Assembly (NCBI RefSeq): GCF_963678635.1 | Contig: NC_087070.1 | Span: forward strand, 41,359,831 to 41,423,830 | DNA length: 64,000 bases | Source of the DNA: Symsagittifera roscoffensis | Lineage: Eukaryota > Xenacoelomorpha > Acoela > Convolutidae | Direction of reading: 5' to 3' | Shown: positions 37,854 to 52,584 of the stretch, one piece after another | Numbering within the stretch: position 1 is the first letter of the stretch | Layout of the letters: the number at the start of each line of letters is the position of its first letter | Notes under the pieces: model-generated | What the model was told of the DNA's origin: nothing | What the model saw: only the letters and a program-made list of their open reading frames with translations | Database searches by the model: none | Translations under genes and position numbers: made by a program

Positions 37854-39490
37854 ATAGGTCAGTGACCTGCGGTGCATGGGTGTTATGGACTTGATTCGTC
37901 AGCATTGGCCTGGGGGCCATTAGCTTCAAGACATGTGGCACTCGCAGAAAAAGAGCACCCCAAGGGTGCTCTTTTTCTGCTCGAATGTCTTGTGAAACGG
38001 TATCTGATGAACTTTGTAGGGTGTCACAAAAGCAACATGACAAAACGTTCTGTATCTGATCAGTAATGGTCAAAAAAGATTTATGACACTTTCAATGACT
38101 GAAGCTACACCTGATCAGTCTCTAGAGAACTCTAAAACAAAGTAACTTATATTTTTCAGTGACTCATGAAGAGGACTGTTTCAACGAAAACAAGTTTTCG
38201 GAAACAGTCCTAATATTTTTCTTGGAGCTCATTTTCAAGTAGGTGGACTTTCAATAGTGACTAATAGTTGAATTAGACTTGGAATTTGTCCCAAAAAGTT
38301 AAGTTTGTCTCAAATTGATTAGAAGCAATAGACAAAAAAAAACTTTTTTTTTATTTGATAAAAATACTTGAGTCAGAAAAGTGAAAAATCCATTTTTTTC
38401 AAAAAACATAAGAAGTAGTTCAATTTGCATTAAATCACTAACCTATATTATATAAACCTGTTCAGATTGGTTTTCATGAACAAAGCCGTAAAATTTCCAT
38501 ATTTAGAGAAAAGGCAAAAAAACACCTTTTTGATTAACTGAAAAAGGTAGATAAATCGGGTAAAGTCGTCTTCAAACCTATAGGACCGAAAAATGATCTA
38601 ATTGAGATATATATTTAGTGTCCCTTGTAAGGTCACATGCAAAAAAATGAAACAATTGGGGTGGCCACTTCAGAAAACAAGACTTTTTTTCGGACTTTGG
38701 CCATTTTTATTTGTAGTAAAGTAGTAGTAAGTTACCAGAGAAAAAAAAGTTGTAAAAACCAAAATTTTTATCCAATTTTGACAATTAAATACTCTATACC
38801 TACTAAAATGACTATGGCAAGCTCAAATATGCCATCAAAACTCATTTTTTCTCACTTTTTAAAATTTTTGTTTTTTTGATATAAAATGTTGAGTCAGAAA
38901 CGTGAAAAATCAATTTTTTTCAAAAAGTCAAGAGAAGTTGTTCCAATCAATTTGTTTCACTAAAACACACTTTCTCAGCGTGTTCAGAATGGTTTTCATG
39001 TTTAAAGCTGAAACTTTACACATTTTGAGAAAAGTGGAAAAAATAACTTTTTAGTTACAAAAAAACCATCATTTTTGTTGCAGTTTTTGAAAAAACTCAA
39101 ATTTTTAAGAAAAACAAATTTTCCCAAACCTACATAATTGGGCTCCCAAAACAGTTTACTTTCATCCATTCTTCATCAATTTACCCCAATTTGTTAACCA
39201 AAATAGAGTTACTGAGCCATTTTTACCAAAAAACGTGGTTTTTCCCTGTTTTTCCCCATTTTTCCCACTATAAGTCAACGCATAACAAAATTTTGGGAAA
39301 ACGGAGCAAAAGTGTATCCTTAGAATTGCATTTTAGGCCCGCATGCCAATTTTTATCGAATTCTATCGCGACAATTTTGAGATCAGCACTTTTTCCGAGC
39401 AAATAGTCATACCGTTATAATTCTTTGGCCGTTCGGGGCCCCTACCCCAAACTCACTAAACAAAGACGCCGAAGGCGGACGGCCACCTAG
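37854..39490 (+). repeat. Unit 24, family A2, twin of units 15 and 34
   Basis: The hairpin loop is CAA instead of the GAA of its twins, with the stem untouched. The palindrome is at 38173-38210. It sits between the near-identical C units 23 and 25. Confidence 0.93.
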
Positions 39491-41115
39491 GGGGCAGGGT
39501 TGTGTGGTCTATTTTTGTTTCAAGGTATTTGCATTGCGGGTAGGCGAAAAGGAACAGCGCTCAACGCACTCGCAGAAAGAGCACCCTGCGGGTGCTCTTT
39601 TTGCTCGAAAACTAAGTCAAATTAAATCTTTTAATTTACATAATTTGTCCTAATTTCAATTTTTTTTACTAGTTGTTCACAGATAAACTCCCATGATACC
39701 TCAAATTGTATTCCTGTCAGGGCATTTTTTAAAAGTCACTCTGTGGCTTGATCAATTAACTACCAAATACAGTTTGATTTACGAAATGGACTGTTTCAAC
39801 GAAAACAAGTTTTCGGAAACAGTCCAAATTTGTAATTATGATCCCAAATAAAAACAAAGAGAAATCTAATGCATTGGCTAAACTAACACAACCCAGCCCT
39901 TGTCTTTTTATTTGTCGACTGTTCAAACACATAACAACAATGTTAAAAACTAAGTTATTAAAATTAAAACAAAACAAATAATCGAGAAAGAAATGAAAGT
40001 TTATCATAAAAGTATGCAAAAATTCGATTAGTTATTTTTTGCTTTGTCATGAAAACCTCAGTTTCAACAAAATGATACTTGAGAGTCCAGTTTTGACGCG
40101 TTACTACAGCTCAGGTACGTTTTGAATTCGCAACCCACAATGATCGATTAACTTTGATGTTTGTTTTACAAACATGGTTTTTTTTACCACAATCAAATTT
40201 CATAACTTTTGAACCACTCGAGTAAAACAGATGAAATTTTTTGTATCAGAACTAATTTATCAAGGGTTTTTGACGTATATAATAAATGTATCCAGTTATT
40301 TAGTTGTTTTTTGGAAAATTTTTAAAAAAAAATAAAAATTTTGAAAAATTAATTTTTTTTTCAGATTTGGCGTTCAAAAAGTGCCTCCTATGATGGGCCA
40401 GCAAAAAATTTGTTTTGAGGCCATAAGTTTGTCTCATTAGAGTATACAAACTGGCAAAATGTTTATAATAAAAAAGTTTAGAGGAACAGTGATTTTTTGA
40501 TAAAAAGAGAAAAAAACGTGAAAAAATCAGTTTTTGGCGGGAAAATTCTCAAAAAATCAAAAATCAAGTTTTCTCTCTCCTTACTCCAATAAATTAATTC
40601 GGCCACGACAATCATTTTTTGTGATCAGTAAAAATGTCGAAAAACGACCGCAACATTGACTTTTTTGAAATTTGACAAAAAACTTCAAAAAAACCGCAAA
40701 AAAACATCAAAAATCTCGAAAATATTGCAGAAAAAATTTTGCCAAAAAATACACCATTCGACTCCCTCAACTGTGCTAGTGTCCAAAAAAAACATCACTT
40801 TTTCGCATTTTCTCAACCAAAATTGAGTTATTGGGGCATTTTTGAAAAAAATCGTGATTTCGACCAAAAAAAACGCCCCTTTTTCCCCAAAAAGTGCAAC
40901 TCATAACATTATTTCGGAAAAACGCCTTCCCAAGTTATATCTTAGAATTTTGTCCTCTACCTACATGCAAAGTTTGAAGAAATTCTATACTGCCGTTTTC
41001 GAGAACTTGAATAATTTTTTTATTTTCCTAATTAGGTATTTTTTCTAGTTGACCGGCAAGGAAACCCTACCCTTGCCTAAAGGATTCACAAAGCCGGACC
41101 GCGACGACCACCTAG
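39491..41115 (+). repeat. Unit 25, family C (subtype with unit 23)
   Basis: It is a near copy of unit 23, two units downstream. The palindrome is at 39788-39825. Together with unit 23 it suggests a recent duplication at the two-unit (C-A2) scale or a copy of one unit into a new place. Confidence 0.93.
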
Positions 41116-42738
41116 GGGGCAGGGTTGTGTGGTATATTCTCTACTTTAGTTATTTGCATCGCGTGGGGAAGAATACGAACAGCGCTCAACGCACTCGCAG
41201 AAAGAGCACCCTGCGGGTGCTCTTTTTGCTCGAGAACTGTAAGTCGATTTAAATCTTACATATTTCGTCCGAAATTTAACTTTTTTTCTAGTTGTTCTCA
41301 GTTAAACTCCCATGATACCTCAAATTGTATTCCTGGAAGGGCATTTTTATAAGTCACTCTGTGGCTCGATCAATTAACTACCAAATACGTTTTGATTTAC
41401 GAAATGGACTGTTTCAACGAAAACAAGTTTTCGGAAACAGTCCAAATTTTAAATTATGATCCCAAACACAAACAAAGAGAAATCTAATTCGTTGGTTAAA
41501 CTTACAGAGCCCAGCCCATGTCTTTGTGTTTATTGACTGTTCAAACACATAACAACTATGTTAAAAACAATATTATTGAAATAAAAACAAAACAAATAAT
41601 CGAGAAAGAAATTTAAGTTTATCAAAAAAATATGCAAAAAAAATCACTTATTTCTTTTTTTAAATATCACAAAAACCTCAGTTTGAAAAAGATGATACCT
41701 GAGAGGCCCGTTTTGACGCGTTACTACAGTTTAGGCACGTTTTGACTTCGCAACTCACAATGATCGATTAACTTTTACGTTTGTTTTACAAACACGCTTT
41801 TTTTTACCACAATCAAAATTTCATTACTTCTAAACCTCTTGAACAAATTGATGAAAATTTTTGCATCAAAACTAACTTGTCAAGGGTTTTTGAGGTATAT
41901 AAAAATTGTCTCCAGTTAAATAATGATTTTTTGGCTAATTTTTGAAAAAAAATTAAAAAATTTGACAAAAAAATTTTTTTTTTTCAGATTTGGCGATCAA
42001 AAAGTGCCTTCTATGATGGACCAGCAAAAAATTTGTTTTCAGGTCATAAGTTTGGCTCACTAGGGTATACAAACTGGCAAAATGTTTATAATAAAAAAGT
42101 TTAGAAGAACAGTGATTTTTTGAAAAAAAAAGAAAAAAACGTAAAAAAATCAGTTTTTGGCGGGAAAATTCTCAAAAAATCAAAAATCAAGTTTTCTCTC
42201 TCCTTACTCCAATGAACTAATTCGGCCACGACAATCATTTTTTGTGATCAGTAAATTTGTCGAAAAACGACCGGAACATTGACTTTTTTGAAATTTGACA
42301 AAAAACTTCAAAAAAACCGCAAAAAAACATCAAAAATCTCGAAAAAATTGCTGAAAAAATTTTGGCAAACAATACACCATTCGATTCCCTTAACTGTGCT
42401 AGTGTCCAAAAAAAACATCACTTTTTCGCATTTTCTCAACCAAAATTGATTTATTGGGGCATTTTTGAAAAAAATCGTGATTTTGACCAAAAAAAACGCC
42501 CCTTTTTCCCCAAAAGGTGCAACTCATAACATTATTTCGGAAAAACGCCTTCCCAAGTTATATCTTAGAATTTTGTCCTCTACCTACATGCAAAGTTTGA
42601 AGAAATTCTATACTGCCGTTTTCGAGAACTTGAATAATTTTTTTATTTTCCTAATTAGGTATTTTTTCTAGTTGACCGGCAAGGAAACCCTACCCTTGCC
42701 TAAAGGATTCACAAAGCCGGACCGCGACGACCACCTAG
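41116..42738 (+). repeat. Unit 26, family C
   Basis: It is of the unit 5 subtype with TATATTCTCTACTTTAG in the cassette, shared with unit 35. The palindrome is at 41406-41443 and the hairpin loop is TGC. Confidence 0.93.
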
Positions 42739-44392
42739 CACCAGTTATTGACCTGCGGTGCGTTAGTGTTTGCGGGTGTAAGTTTTGAAGTAAGGCCTGG
42801 AGGCCATTGGCTTCAAGGCATGTGGCACTCGCAGAAGAAGAGCACCCGAAGGGTGCTCTTTTCTGCTCGAAAACTCTAAGTCAATTAATTTTTTCTTAAC
42901 CCTCACACTTTGTCTAACATTTTTTGACCTTTCCTTATTCATTTCTCATTGAGACTATTAGCCATGATCGCTAACTTGCATTGCTGGCTGATTATAATGA
43001 CAAGTCACTCTGCGCCTTGATCAGTTAACAATGCAAAACATTGTGATTCTTGAAGAGGACTGTTTCAACAAAAACAAGTTTTGGGAAACAGTCCTGTTAA
43101 CTTATTTTTGATCTCGTTTTTAAGTTTATCGACTTTTAGTTGTTTTCAGAAGGCTATTTGGACCTGAATTAGGTCCTAAAAGGTTAATTTTGTCTCAAAA
43201 TGTTTAGAAGCAATAGAAAAAAAAAACATTTTTTTTAATTGATAAAAATAGTTGAAATAGAAACGTGAAAAATCTCTTTTTTTTCAAAAGTCATCAAAAG
43301 TAGTTCCAATTGAATTGAATCACTAGGCTACAATGTATGAACCTGTTCAGAATGGTTTTCAAGACCAAAGCCGTAAAATTTCCATATTTAGAGAAAAGTC
43401 AAAAAAACACGTTTTTGGTTAACTCAAAAAGGTAGATAAATCGGGTAAAGTCGACTTTATACCTAAAGGATCAAAAAATGAATTATTTAGGGCATACATG
43501 TAGTGTCCTTGTAAGGTCGCTTGCAAAAAATTACAACAATTGTGGTAGCCATTTCCGAAAACAAGTCTTTTTTTTCGAAATTTGGCCAGTTTTATTTGTA
43601 GTAAAGTAGTAAAAAGCTACCCGAGAAAAAAAAGTTGTAAAAACCAAAATTTTCATCCAATTTTGACAATTAAATACTCTAAACCTACTAAAATGACTAT
43701 GGCAAGCTCGAATATGCTATCAAAACTCATTTTTTCTCACTTTTTAAAATTTTTGATTTTTTGATATAAAATGTTGAGTCAGAAACGTGAAAAATCAGTT
43801 TTTATCAAAAAATAAAAAAAAGTTGTTCCAATCAAATTGTTTCAATAGGCCACGCTCTGTGGACTTGATTAGAAGTGTTAGCATAATCAAAGTCATAAAA
43901 TTTCCATATTTAGAGAAAAGGCGAAAAAAACACCTTTTTTGGTTAATTTTTCCAAAAAAAATGACCAAAAAATTAGGAGACGGTCCTGAAAAAAAAAAAA
44001 TTTTAAAAACAAAGTAATTCTAATTTCTACATAGTTAGACTCTCTAAGCAGTCTTCTTTCATCCAATACAAAACAATCTATCCCATTTTTTGGACCCAAG
44101 TTGAGTTATTGAGTCATTTTAACCAAAAATCGTGTTTCGTTTTTCCGTTTTTGCCCCCCATTTCCCGCCATAAGTCAACATATAGAGTTTTTCTGGCCAA
44201 ACGGCGTCCAATCGTATCCTTAGAATTGCATTTTGTACCCGCATGCCAATTTTAAAGAAATTCTGACGAAACGTTTTCGAGATCAGCCCCGATTCCGCCG
44301 ACAGGGGTATAAGGTTATAAGAAACGAGAACCGGCAGGGACCCTACCCTTGCCTCGCCGTATCTCTGACGCCGAAGCGCGACGACCACCTAG
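42739..44392 (+). repeat. Unit 27, family D
   Basis: The tag after CTAG is CACCAGTTAT, shared with unit 4. The hairpin loop is GAA. The palindrome at 43057-43094 is the most altered of all: its inner arms read CAAAAAC and GTTTTGG and no longer pair fully. About 110 bp after it resemble family B, then the body resembles A2. The last 600 bp and the end (ACGCCGAAGCGCGACG) are specific to D. Confidence 0.92.
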
Positions 44393-46026
44393 ATAGGTCA
44401 GTGACCTGCGGTGCATGGGTGTTATGGGCTTGATTCGTCAGCATTGGCCTGGGGGCCATTAGCTTCAAGACATGTGGCACTCGCAGAAAAAGAGCACCCG
44501 AAGGGTGCTCTTTTTCTGCTCGAATGTCTTGTGAAACGGTATCTGATAAACTTTGTAGGGTGTCACAAAAGCAACATGACAAAACGTTCTGTATCTGATC
44601 AGTAATGGTCAAAAAAGATTTATGGCACTTTCAATGACTGAAGCTACACCTGATCGGTCTCTAGAGAACTCTAAAACAAAGTAACTTATATTTTTCAGTG
44701 ACTCAGGAAAAGGACTGTTTCAACGAAAACAAGTTTTCGGAAACAGTCCTATTATTTTTCTTGGAGCTTATTTTCAAGTACGTGGGCTTTCAATTGTGAC
44801 TAATAGCTGAATTAGACTTGGAATTTGTCCCAAAAAAGTTAAGTTTATCTCAAATTGATTAGAAGCAATAGAAAAAAAATTTTTTTTTTATTTGATAAAA
44901 ATACTTGAGTCAGAAACGTGAAAAATCCCTTTTTTTCAAAAAGTCATAAGAAGTAGTTCAGTTTGCATTAAATTACCAAACTACAATATATGAACCTGTT
45001 CAGATTGGTTTTCATGAACAAAGCCTTAAAATTTCCATATTTAGAGAAAAGGCAAAAAAAACACCTTTTTGGTTAACTGAAAAAGGTAGATAAATCGGAT
45101 AAAGTCGTCTTCAAACCTATAGGACCGAAAAATGATCTAATTGAGGTATATATGTAGTGTCCCTTGTAAGGTCACATGCAAAAAGGTGAAACAGTTGGGG
45201 TGGCCACTTCAGAAAACAAGACTTTTTTTCGGACTTTGGCCATTTTTTTGTAGTAAAGTAGTAGTAAGTTACCAGAGAAAAAAAGTTGTAAAAACCAAAA
45301 TTTTTATCCAATTTTGACATTTAAATACTCTATACCTACTAAAATGACTATGGCAAGCTCAAATATGCCATCAAAACTCATTTTTTCTCACTTTTTAAAA
45401 TTTTTGTTTTTTTGATATAAAATGTTGAGTCAGAAACGTGAAAAATCAGTTTTTTTTCAAAAAGTCAAAAAAAGTTGTTCCAATCAATTTGTTTCACTGA
45501 AACAAACTTTTTCAGCCTGTTCAGAATGGTTTTCATGTTTAAAGCTGAAACTTTACACATTTTGAGAAAAGTGGAAAAAATATCTTTTTAGTTAAAAAAA
45601 AACATCAATTTTGTTGCAGTTTTTGAAAAAACTCAAATTTTTAAGAAAAACAAATTTTCCCAAACCTACATAATTGGGCTCTCAAAACAGTCTACTTTCA
45701 TCCATTCTTCATCAAATTACCCCAATTTGTTAACCAAAATAGAGTTACTGAGCCATTTTTACCAAAAAACGTGGTTTTTCCCTGTTTTTCCCGATTTTTC
45801 CCACTATAAGTCAACGCATAACAAAATTTTGGGAAAACGGAGCAAAAGTGTATCCTTAGAATTGCATTTTAGGCCCGCATGCCAATTTTTATCGAATTCT
45901 ATCCCGACAATTTTGAGATCAGCACTTTTTCCGAGCAAATAGTCATACCGTTATAATTCTTTGGCCGTTCGGGGCCCCTACCCCAAACTCACTAAACAAA
46001 GACGCCGAAGGCGGACGGCCACCTAG
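44393..46026 (+). repeat. Unit 28, family A2
   Basis: This is a standard A2 unit between two D units. The palindrome is at 44712-44749, preceded by ACTCAGGAAAAGG in place of the usual ACTCATGAAGAGG. Confidence 0.93.
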
Positions 46027-47679
46027 CACCCTCTTTGACCTGCGGTGCGTTAGTGTTTGCGGGTGTAAGTTTTGAAGTGTGGCCTGGGGGCCATTAGCTT
46101 ATAGGCATGTGGCACTCGCAGAAGAAGAGCACCCGAAGGGTGCTCTTTTCTGCTCGAAAACTCTAAGTCAATTAATTTTTTCTTAACCCTCACACTTTTT
46201 CTAACATTTTTTGACCTTTCCTTATTCATTTCTCATTGAGACTATTAGCCATGATCGCTAACTTGCATTGCTGGCTGATTATAATGACAAGTCACTCTGC
46301 GCCTTGATCAGTTAACAATGCAAAACATTGTGATTCTTGAAGAGGACTGTTTCAACAAAAACAAGTTTTCGGAAACAGTCCTGTTAACTTATTTTTGATC
46401 TCGTTTTTAAGTTTATCGACTTTTAGTTGTTTTCAGTAGGCTATTTGGACCTGAATTAGGTCCTAAAAGGTTAATTTTGTCTCAAAATGATTAGAAGCAA
46501 TAGAAAAAAAAAAACATTTTTTTTATTTGATAAAAATAGTTGAAATAGAAACGTGAAAAATCTCTTTTTTATCAAAAGTCATCAAAAATAGTTCCAATTG
46601 AATTGAATCACTAGGCTACAATGTATGAACCTGTTCAGAATGGTTTTTCAAGACCAAAGCCGTAAAATTTCCATATTTAGAGAAAAGTCAAAAAAACACG
46701 TTTTTGGTTAACTCATAAAGTTAGATAAATCGGGTAAAGTCGTATTCAAACCTAAAGGATCAAAAAATGAATTAATTAGGGCATACATGTAGTGTCCCTG
46801 TAAGGCCGCTTGCAAAAAATTACAACAATTGTGGTAGTTACTTCCGAAAACAAGTCTTTTTTTTATCGAAATTTGGCCATTTTCATCTGTAGTAAAGTAG
46901 TAAAAAGCTACCCGAGAAAAAAAGTTGTAAAAACCAAAATTTTCGTCCAATTTTGACAATTAAATACTCTAAACCGACTAAAATGACTATGGCAAGCTCG
47001 AATATGCTATCAAAACTCATTTTTTCTCACTTTTTAAATTTTTTGATTTTTTGATATAAAATGTTGAGTCAGAAACGTGAAAAATCAGTTTTTATCAAAA
47101 AGTAAAAAAAAGTTGTTCGAATCAAATTGTTTCAATAGGCCACGCTCTGTGGACTTGATTAGAAGTGCTAGCATGATCGAAGCCATAAAATTTCCATTTT
47201 AGAGAAAAGGCGAAAAAAACACCTTTTTGGTTAATTTTTCCAAAAAAATGACCAAAAAATTAGGAGACGGTCCTGAAAAAAAAAAAATTTTAAAAATAAA
47301 GTAATTCTAATTTCTACCTAGTTAGGCTCCCTAAACAGTCTCCTTTCATCCAATACTAAACAATCTTTCCCATTTTTTGGCCCCAAATTGAGTTATTGAG
47401 TCATTTTTACCAAAAATCGTGATTTGTTTTTCCGTTTTTTCCCCCCATTTCCCGCCATAAGTCAACATATAGAGTTTTTCTGGCCAAACGGCGTCAAATC
47501 GTATCCTTAGAATTGCATTTTGTAGCCGCATGCCAATTTTAAAGAAATTCTGACGAAACGTTTTGGAGATCAGCCCCGATTCCGCCGACAGGGGTATAAG
47601 GTTATAAGAAACGAGAACCGGCAGGGACCCTACCCTTGCCTCGCCGTATCTCTGACGCCGAAGCGCGACGACCACCTAG
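46027..47679 (+). repeat. Unit 29, family D
   Basis: The tag is CACCCTCTT, shared with unit 31. The palindrome is at 46344-46381 with the left inner arm CAAAAAC. The body is otherwise close to units 27 and 31. Confidence 0.93.
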
Positions 47680-49302
47680 GGGGCAGGGTTGTGTGGTCTA
47701 TTCTCGACTTTAGTTATTTGCATTGCGTGGGGAAGAATACGAACAGCGCTCAACGCACTCGCAGAAAGAGCACCCTGCGGGTGCTCTTTTTGCTCGAGAA
47801 CTGTAAGTCGATTTAAATCTTACATATTTCGTCCGAAATTTAACTTTTTTTCTAGTTGTTCTCAGTTAAACTCCCATGATACCTCAAATTCTACTCCTGG
47901 AAGGGCATTTTTATAAGTCACTCTGTGGCTCGATCAATTAACTACCAAATACGTTTTGATTTACGAAATGGACTGTTTCAACGAAAACAAGTTTTCGGAA
48001 ACAGTCCAAATTTTAAATTATGATCCCAAATACAAACAAAGAGAAATCTAATTCGTTGGTTAAACTTACAGAGCCCAGCCCATGTCTTTGTGTTTATTGA
48101 CTGTTCAAACACATAACAACTATGTTAAAAACAATATTATTAAAATAAAAACAAAACAAATAATCGAGAAAGAAATTTAAGTTTATCAAAAAAATATGCA
48201 AAAAAAATCACTTATTTCTTTTTTTAAATATCACAAAAACCTCAGTTTGAAAAAGATGATACCTGAGAGGCCCGTTTTGACGCGTTACTACAGTTTAGGC
48301 ACGTTTTGACTTCGCAACTCACAATGATCGATTAACTTTTACGTTTGTTTTACAAACACGCTATTTCTTACCACAATCAAAATTTCATTACTTCTAAACC
48401 TCTTGAACAAATTGATGAAAATTTTTGCATCAAAACTAACTTGTCAAGGGTTTTTGAGGTATATAATAATTTTCTCCAGTTAAATAATGATTTTTTGGCT
48501 AATTTTTGAAAAAAAATTAAAAAAATTGACAAAAAAAATTTTTTTTTTTCAGATTTGGCGATCAAAAAGTGCCTTCTATGATGGACCAGCAAAAAATTTG
48601 TTTTCAGGTCATAAGTTTGGCTCACTAGGGTATACAAACTGGCAAAATGTTTATAATAAAAAAGTTTAGAAGAACAGTGATTTTTTGAAAAAAAAAGAAA
48701 AAAACGTAAAAAAATCAGTTTTTGGCGGGAAAATTCTCAAAAAATCAAAAATCAAGTTTTCTCTCTCCTTACTCCAATAAACTAATTCGGCCACGACAAT
48801 CATTTTTTGTAATCAGTAAAATTGTCGAAAAACGACCGGAACATTGACTTTTTTGAAATTTGACAAAAAACTTCAAAAAAACCGCAAAAAAACATCAAAA
48901 ATCTCGAAAAAATTGCTGAAAAAAATTTGGCAAACAATACACCATTCGATTCCCTTAACTGTGCTAGTGTCCAAAAAAACATCACTTTTTCGCATTTTCT
49001 CAACCAAAATTGATTTATTGGGGCATTTTTGAAAAAAATCGTGATTTTGACCAAAAAAAACGCCCCTTTTTCCCCAAAAAGTGCAACTCATAACATTATT
49101 TCGGAAAAACGCCTTCCCAAGTTATATCTTAGAATTTTGTCCTCTACCTACATGCAAAGTTTGAAGAAATTCTATACTGCCGTTTTCGAGAACTTGAATA
49201 ATTTTTTTATTTTCCTAATTAGGTATTTTTTCTAGTTGACCGGCAAGGAAACCCTACCCTTGCCTAAAGGATTCACAAAGCCGGACCGCGACGACCACCT
49301 AG
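47680..49302 (+). repeat. Unit 30, family C
   Basis: It is of the unit 5 subtype. The palindrome is at 47970-48007. The left neighbour is a D unit, so a C cassette here follows a D-type end without any change in the boundary. Confidence 0.93.
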
Positions 49303-50955
49303 CACCCTCTTTGACCTGCGGTGCATTAGTGTTTGCGGGTGTAAGTTTTGAAGTGTGGCCTGGGGGCAATTGGCTTCAAGGCATGTGGCACTGGCAGAAA
49401 AAGAGCACCCGAAGGGTGCTCTTTTCTGCTCGAAAACTGTAACTCAATTAATTTTTTCTTAACCTCCACATTTTGTTTAACATCTTATAACCTTTCCTTC
49501 TTCATTACTCATGGAGACTATTAGCCATGATCGCTAACTTGCATTGCTGGCTGATTATATTGACAAGTCACTCTGCGCCTTGATCAGTTAACAATGTAAA
49601 ACATTGTGATTCTTGAAGAGGACTGTTTCAACAAAAACAAGTTTTCGGAAACAGTCCTGTTAACTTATTTTTGATCTCGTTTTTAAGTTTATTGACTTTT
49701 AGTTGTTTTCAGTAGGCTATTTGGACCTGACTTAGGTCCTAAAAGATTAATTTTGTCTCAAAATGATTAGAAGCAATAGAAAAAAAAACATTTTTTTTTA
49801 TTTGATAAAAATAGTTGAAATAGAAACGTGAAAAATCTCTTCTTTTTCAAAATTCATCAAAAGTAGTTCCAATTGAATTGAATCACTAGGCTACAATGTA
49901 TGAACCAGTTCAGAATGGTTTTCAAGACCAAAGTCGTAAAATTTCCATATTTAGAGAAAAGTCAAAAAAACAAGTTTTTGGTTAACTCAAAAAGGTAGAT
50001 AAATCGGGTAAAGTCGACTTTATACCTATAGGATCAAAAAATGAATTAATTAGGGCATACATGTAGTGTCCTTGTAAGATCGCTTGCAGAAAATTACAAC
50101 AATTGTGGTAGCCACTTCCGAAAACAAATCTTTTTTTTTCGAAATTTGGCCAGTTTTATTTGTAGTAAAGTAGTAAAAAGCTACCCGAGAAAAAAAAGTT
50201 GTAAAAACCAAAATTTTCATCCAATTTTGACAATTAAATACTCTAAACCTACTAAAATGACTATGGCAAGCTCGAATATGCTATCAAAAGTCATTTTTTC
50301 TCACTTTTTAAAATTTTTGATTTTTTGATATAAAATGTTGAGTCAGAAACGTGAAAAATCAGTTTTTATCAAAAAGTAAAAATAAGTTGTTCCAATCAAA
50401 TTGTTTCAATAGGCCACGCTCTGTGGAGGTGATTAGAAGTGTTAGCATGATCAAAGTCATAAAATTTCCATATTTAGAGAAAAGGCGAAAAAAACACCTT
50501 TTTGGTTAATTTTTCCAAAAAAAATGACCAAAAAATTAGGAGACGGTCCTGAAAAAAAAAAAATTTTAAAAACAAAGTAATTCTAAATTCTACATAATTA
50601 GACTCCCTAAACAGTCTTCTTTCATCCAATACTAAAGAATCTATCCCATTTTTTGGACCCAAATTGAGTTATTGAGTCATTTTAACCAAAAATCGTGTGT
50701 CGTTTTTCCGTTTTTGCCCCCCATTTCCCGCCATAAGTCAACATATAGAGTTTTTCTGGCCAAACGGCGTCCAATCGTATCCTTAGAATTGCATTTTGTA
50801 GCCGCATGCCAATTTTAAAGAAATTCTGACGAAACGTTTTCGAGATCAGCCCCGATTCCGCCGACAGGGGTATAAGGTTATAAGAAACGAGAACCGGCAG
50901 GGACCCTACCCTTGCCTCGCCGTATCTCTGACGCCGAAGCGCGACGACCACCTAG
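49303..50955 (+). repeat. Unit 31, family D
   Basis: The tag is CACCCTCTT as in unit 29. The palindrome is at 49620-49657 with inner arm CAAAAAC. The hairpin loop is GAA. Confidence 0.93.
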
Positions 50956-52584
50956 GTCAATCCTTTACCTGCGTTGCGTTGGTGTTTTTGGGTAAGTTTT
51001 TGCTGCGCGGACTGGGTGCTATCAGTTTGAGGCATGTGGCACTCTCAAAAAAGAGCACCCTGCGGGTGCTCTCTTTTTGCTCGAAAAGTAAATCTACTCA
51101 CTTTTGTAAGTTTCATGACTTGTTTTTTTTTATAATTTGTCCAATCAAAAGTTCTTAGTTACATTGTCAGACAAACCTAAAACTGTTGTGTGGCTTGATT
51201 GTGTTTACAAGTCACTATGTGACTTGATCAGTCAATTATCAAATTTATTTAGATTCACGAAATGGACTGTTTCAACGAAAACAAGTTTTCGTAAACAGTC
51301 CAATTTTTTTTACTTGAGATCACCAAAGCAAACAGAGAGAAATCAAATTCCTAGGTTATTATAATAGATCCCACTTTTTGCTTTTGCGTTTATTAACTGT
51401 TGGAACACAGAACAACGATCTTAAAGGTTTACTAATTAAAAAAAAACACTCAAGAGAAAAATTTAAAAAAATTATCAAAAAAATTTGCAAAAAAATCAAA
51501 AAAGCCTTTTCCAATATATCATAAAAAGCTTCATATTAAGGAAAGGATACCTGAGGAGCCCAATTTGACTCGTTTCAACAGTGTAAGCCTGTTTTGATAT
51601 CAAAACAACAAACAAAAGTCGACTAAGTTTGGTGTTTGTTCGACATACACGAATTTTGATCAAAATCAAAAATCCATAACTCCTGAACTACTCAGATAAA
51701 AGAGACTTTCTTTTTTTACATCAGAACAGACAAGTCAAGGGTTTTTCAGGTATTTGATAAAATTATCCAGTTAACATATAATTTTTGGTTAATTTTTGAA
51801 AAAAACTTGAAAAATTTGAAAAAATGATTTTTTTTCACTTATGGCGTTCGAAAAGTGCCTTTTATGATGGACTAGCGAAAAATTTGTTCTGAGGCCATAA
51901 GTATGACTTAATGTGGTATATAAAATAGCAAATTGGTTATAATAAAAAAATAAACAAGAACAATGACTTTTTTGAAAAAATAGAAAAAATAGTGAAAAAA
52001 TCAGTTTTTGGCGGCGAAATTCTCAAAAAAATAAAAATCAAGTTTTCTCTTTCATCACTCCTATGAACTAATTCGGCCACGACAACCATTTTTTGTCATC
52101 AGAAAAATTGTCGAAAAACGACTGGAACATAGACTTATCTGAAATTTGACAAAAAAAAATTCGAAAAAATGTCAAAAATCTCAAAAATTTCTTTTTCACA
52201 AAATTCCTTTCATAACGCCATTCAGACACTCAAACAGTGCCCATTCATTCGCTTGACCACAGTTTACCTCAATTTCTTGCACAAAACAAAGTTAACGAGT
52301 CGTTTTTAGAAAAAAACGTGATTTTTCCCATTTTTGCCCCCCATTTCCCCCTGAAAGTCAACACATAACATTTTTTCGGGAAAAAGAAAAAGAATCGTAT
52401 CCTTAGAATTTCGAGTTAGGGCCGCATGCAAAAAATAAAAAAATTCTGACGGACAGTTTTCGAGAAAGTAGATTATTTTTTCGCGACGGAGATACTATGT
52501 ATCGGAGTAGAGGTCTTGAGACGGACGGGGCCCCTTCCCCTGTCCTCCCTGCTCTAAGACGCCGAAAAGCGGACGACCACCTAG
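50956..52584 (+). repeat. Unit 32, family E (single copy in this window)
   Basis: This is the only unit of its kind here. The cassette starts GTCAATCCTTTACC and is remotely like D. The palindrome at 51264-51301 has one change in the right half (TTTTCGTAAAC). The body is remotely like C, with its E2F-type box altered to GGCGGCGAAA. The end, ACGCCGAAAAGCGGACGACC before ACCTAG, is unique. Its length (1629 bp) is nevertheless normal. Confidence 0.92.
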
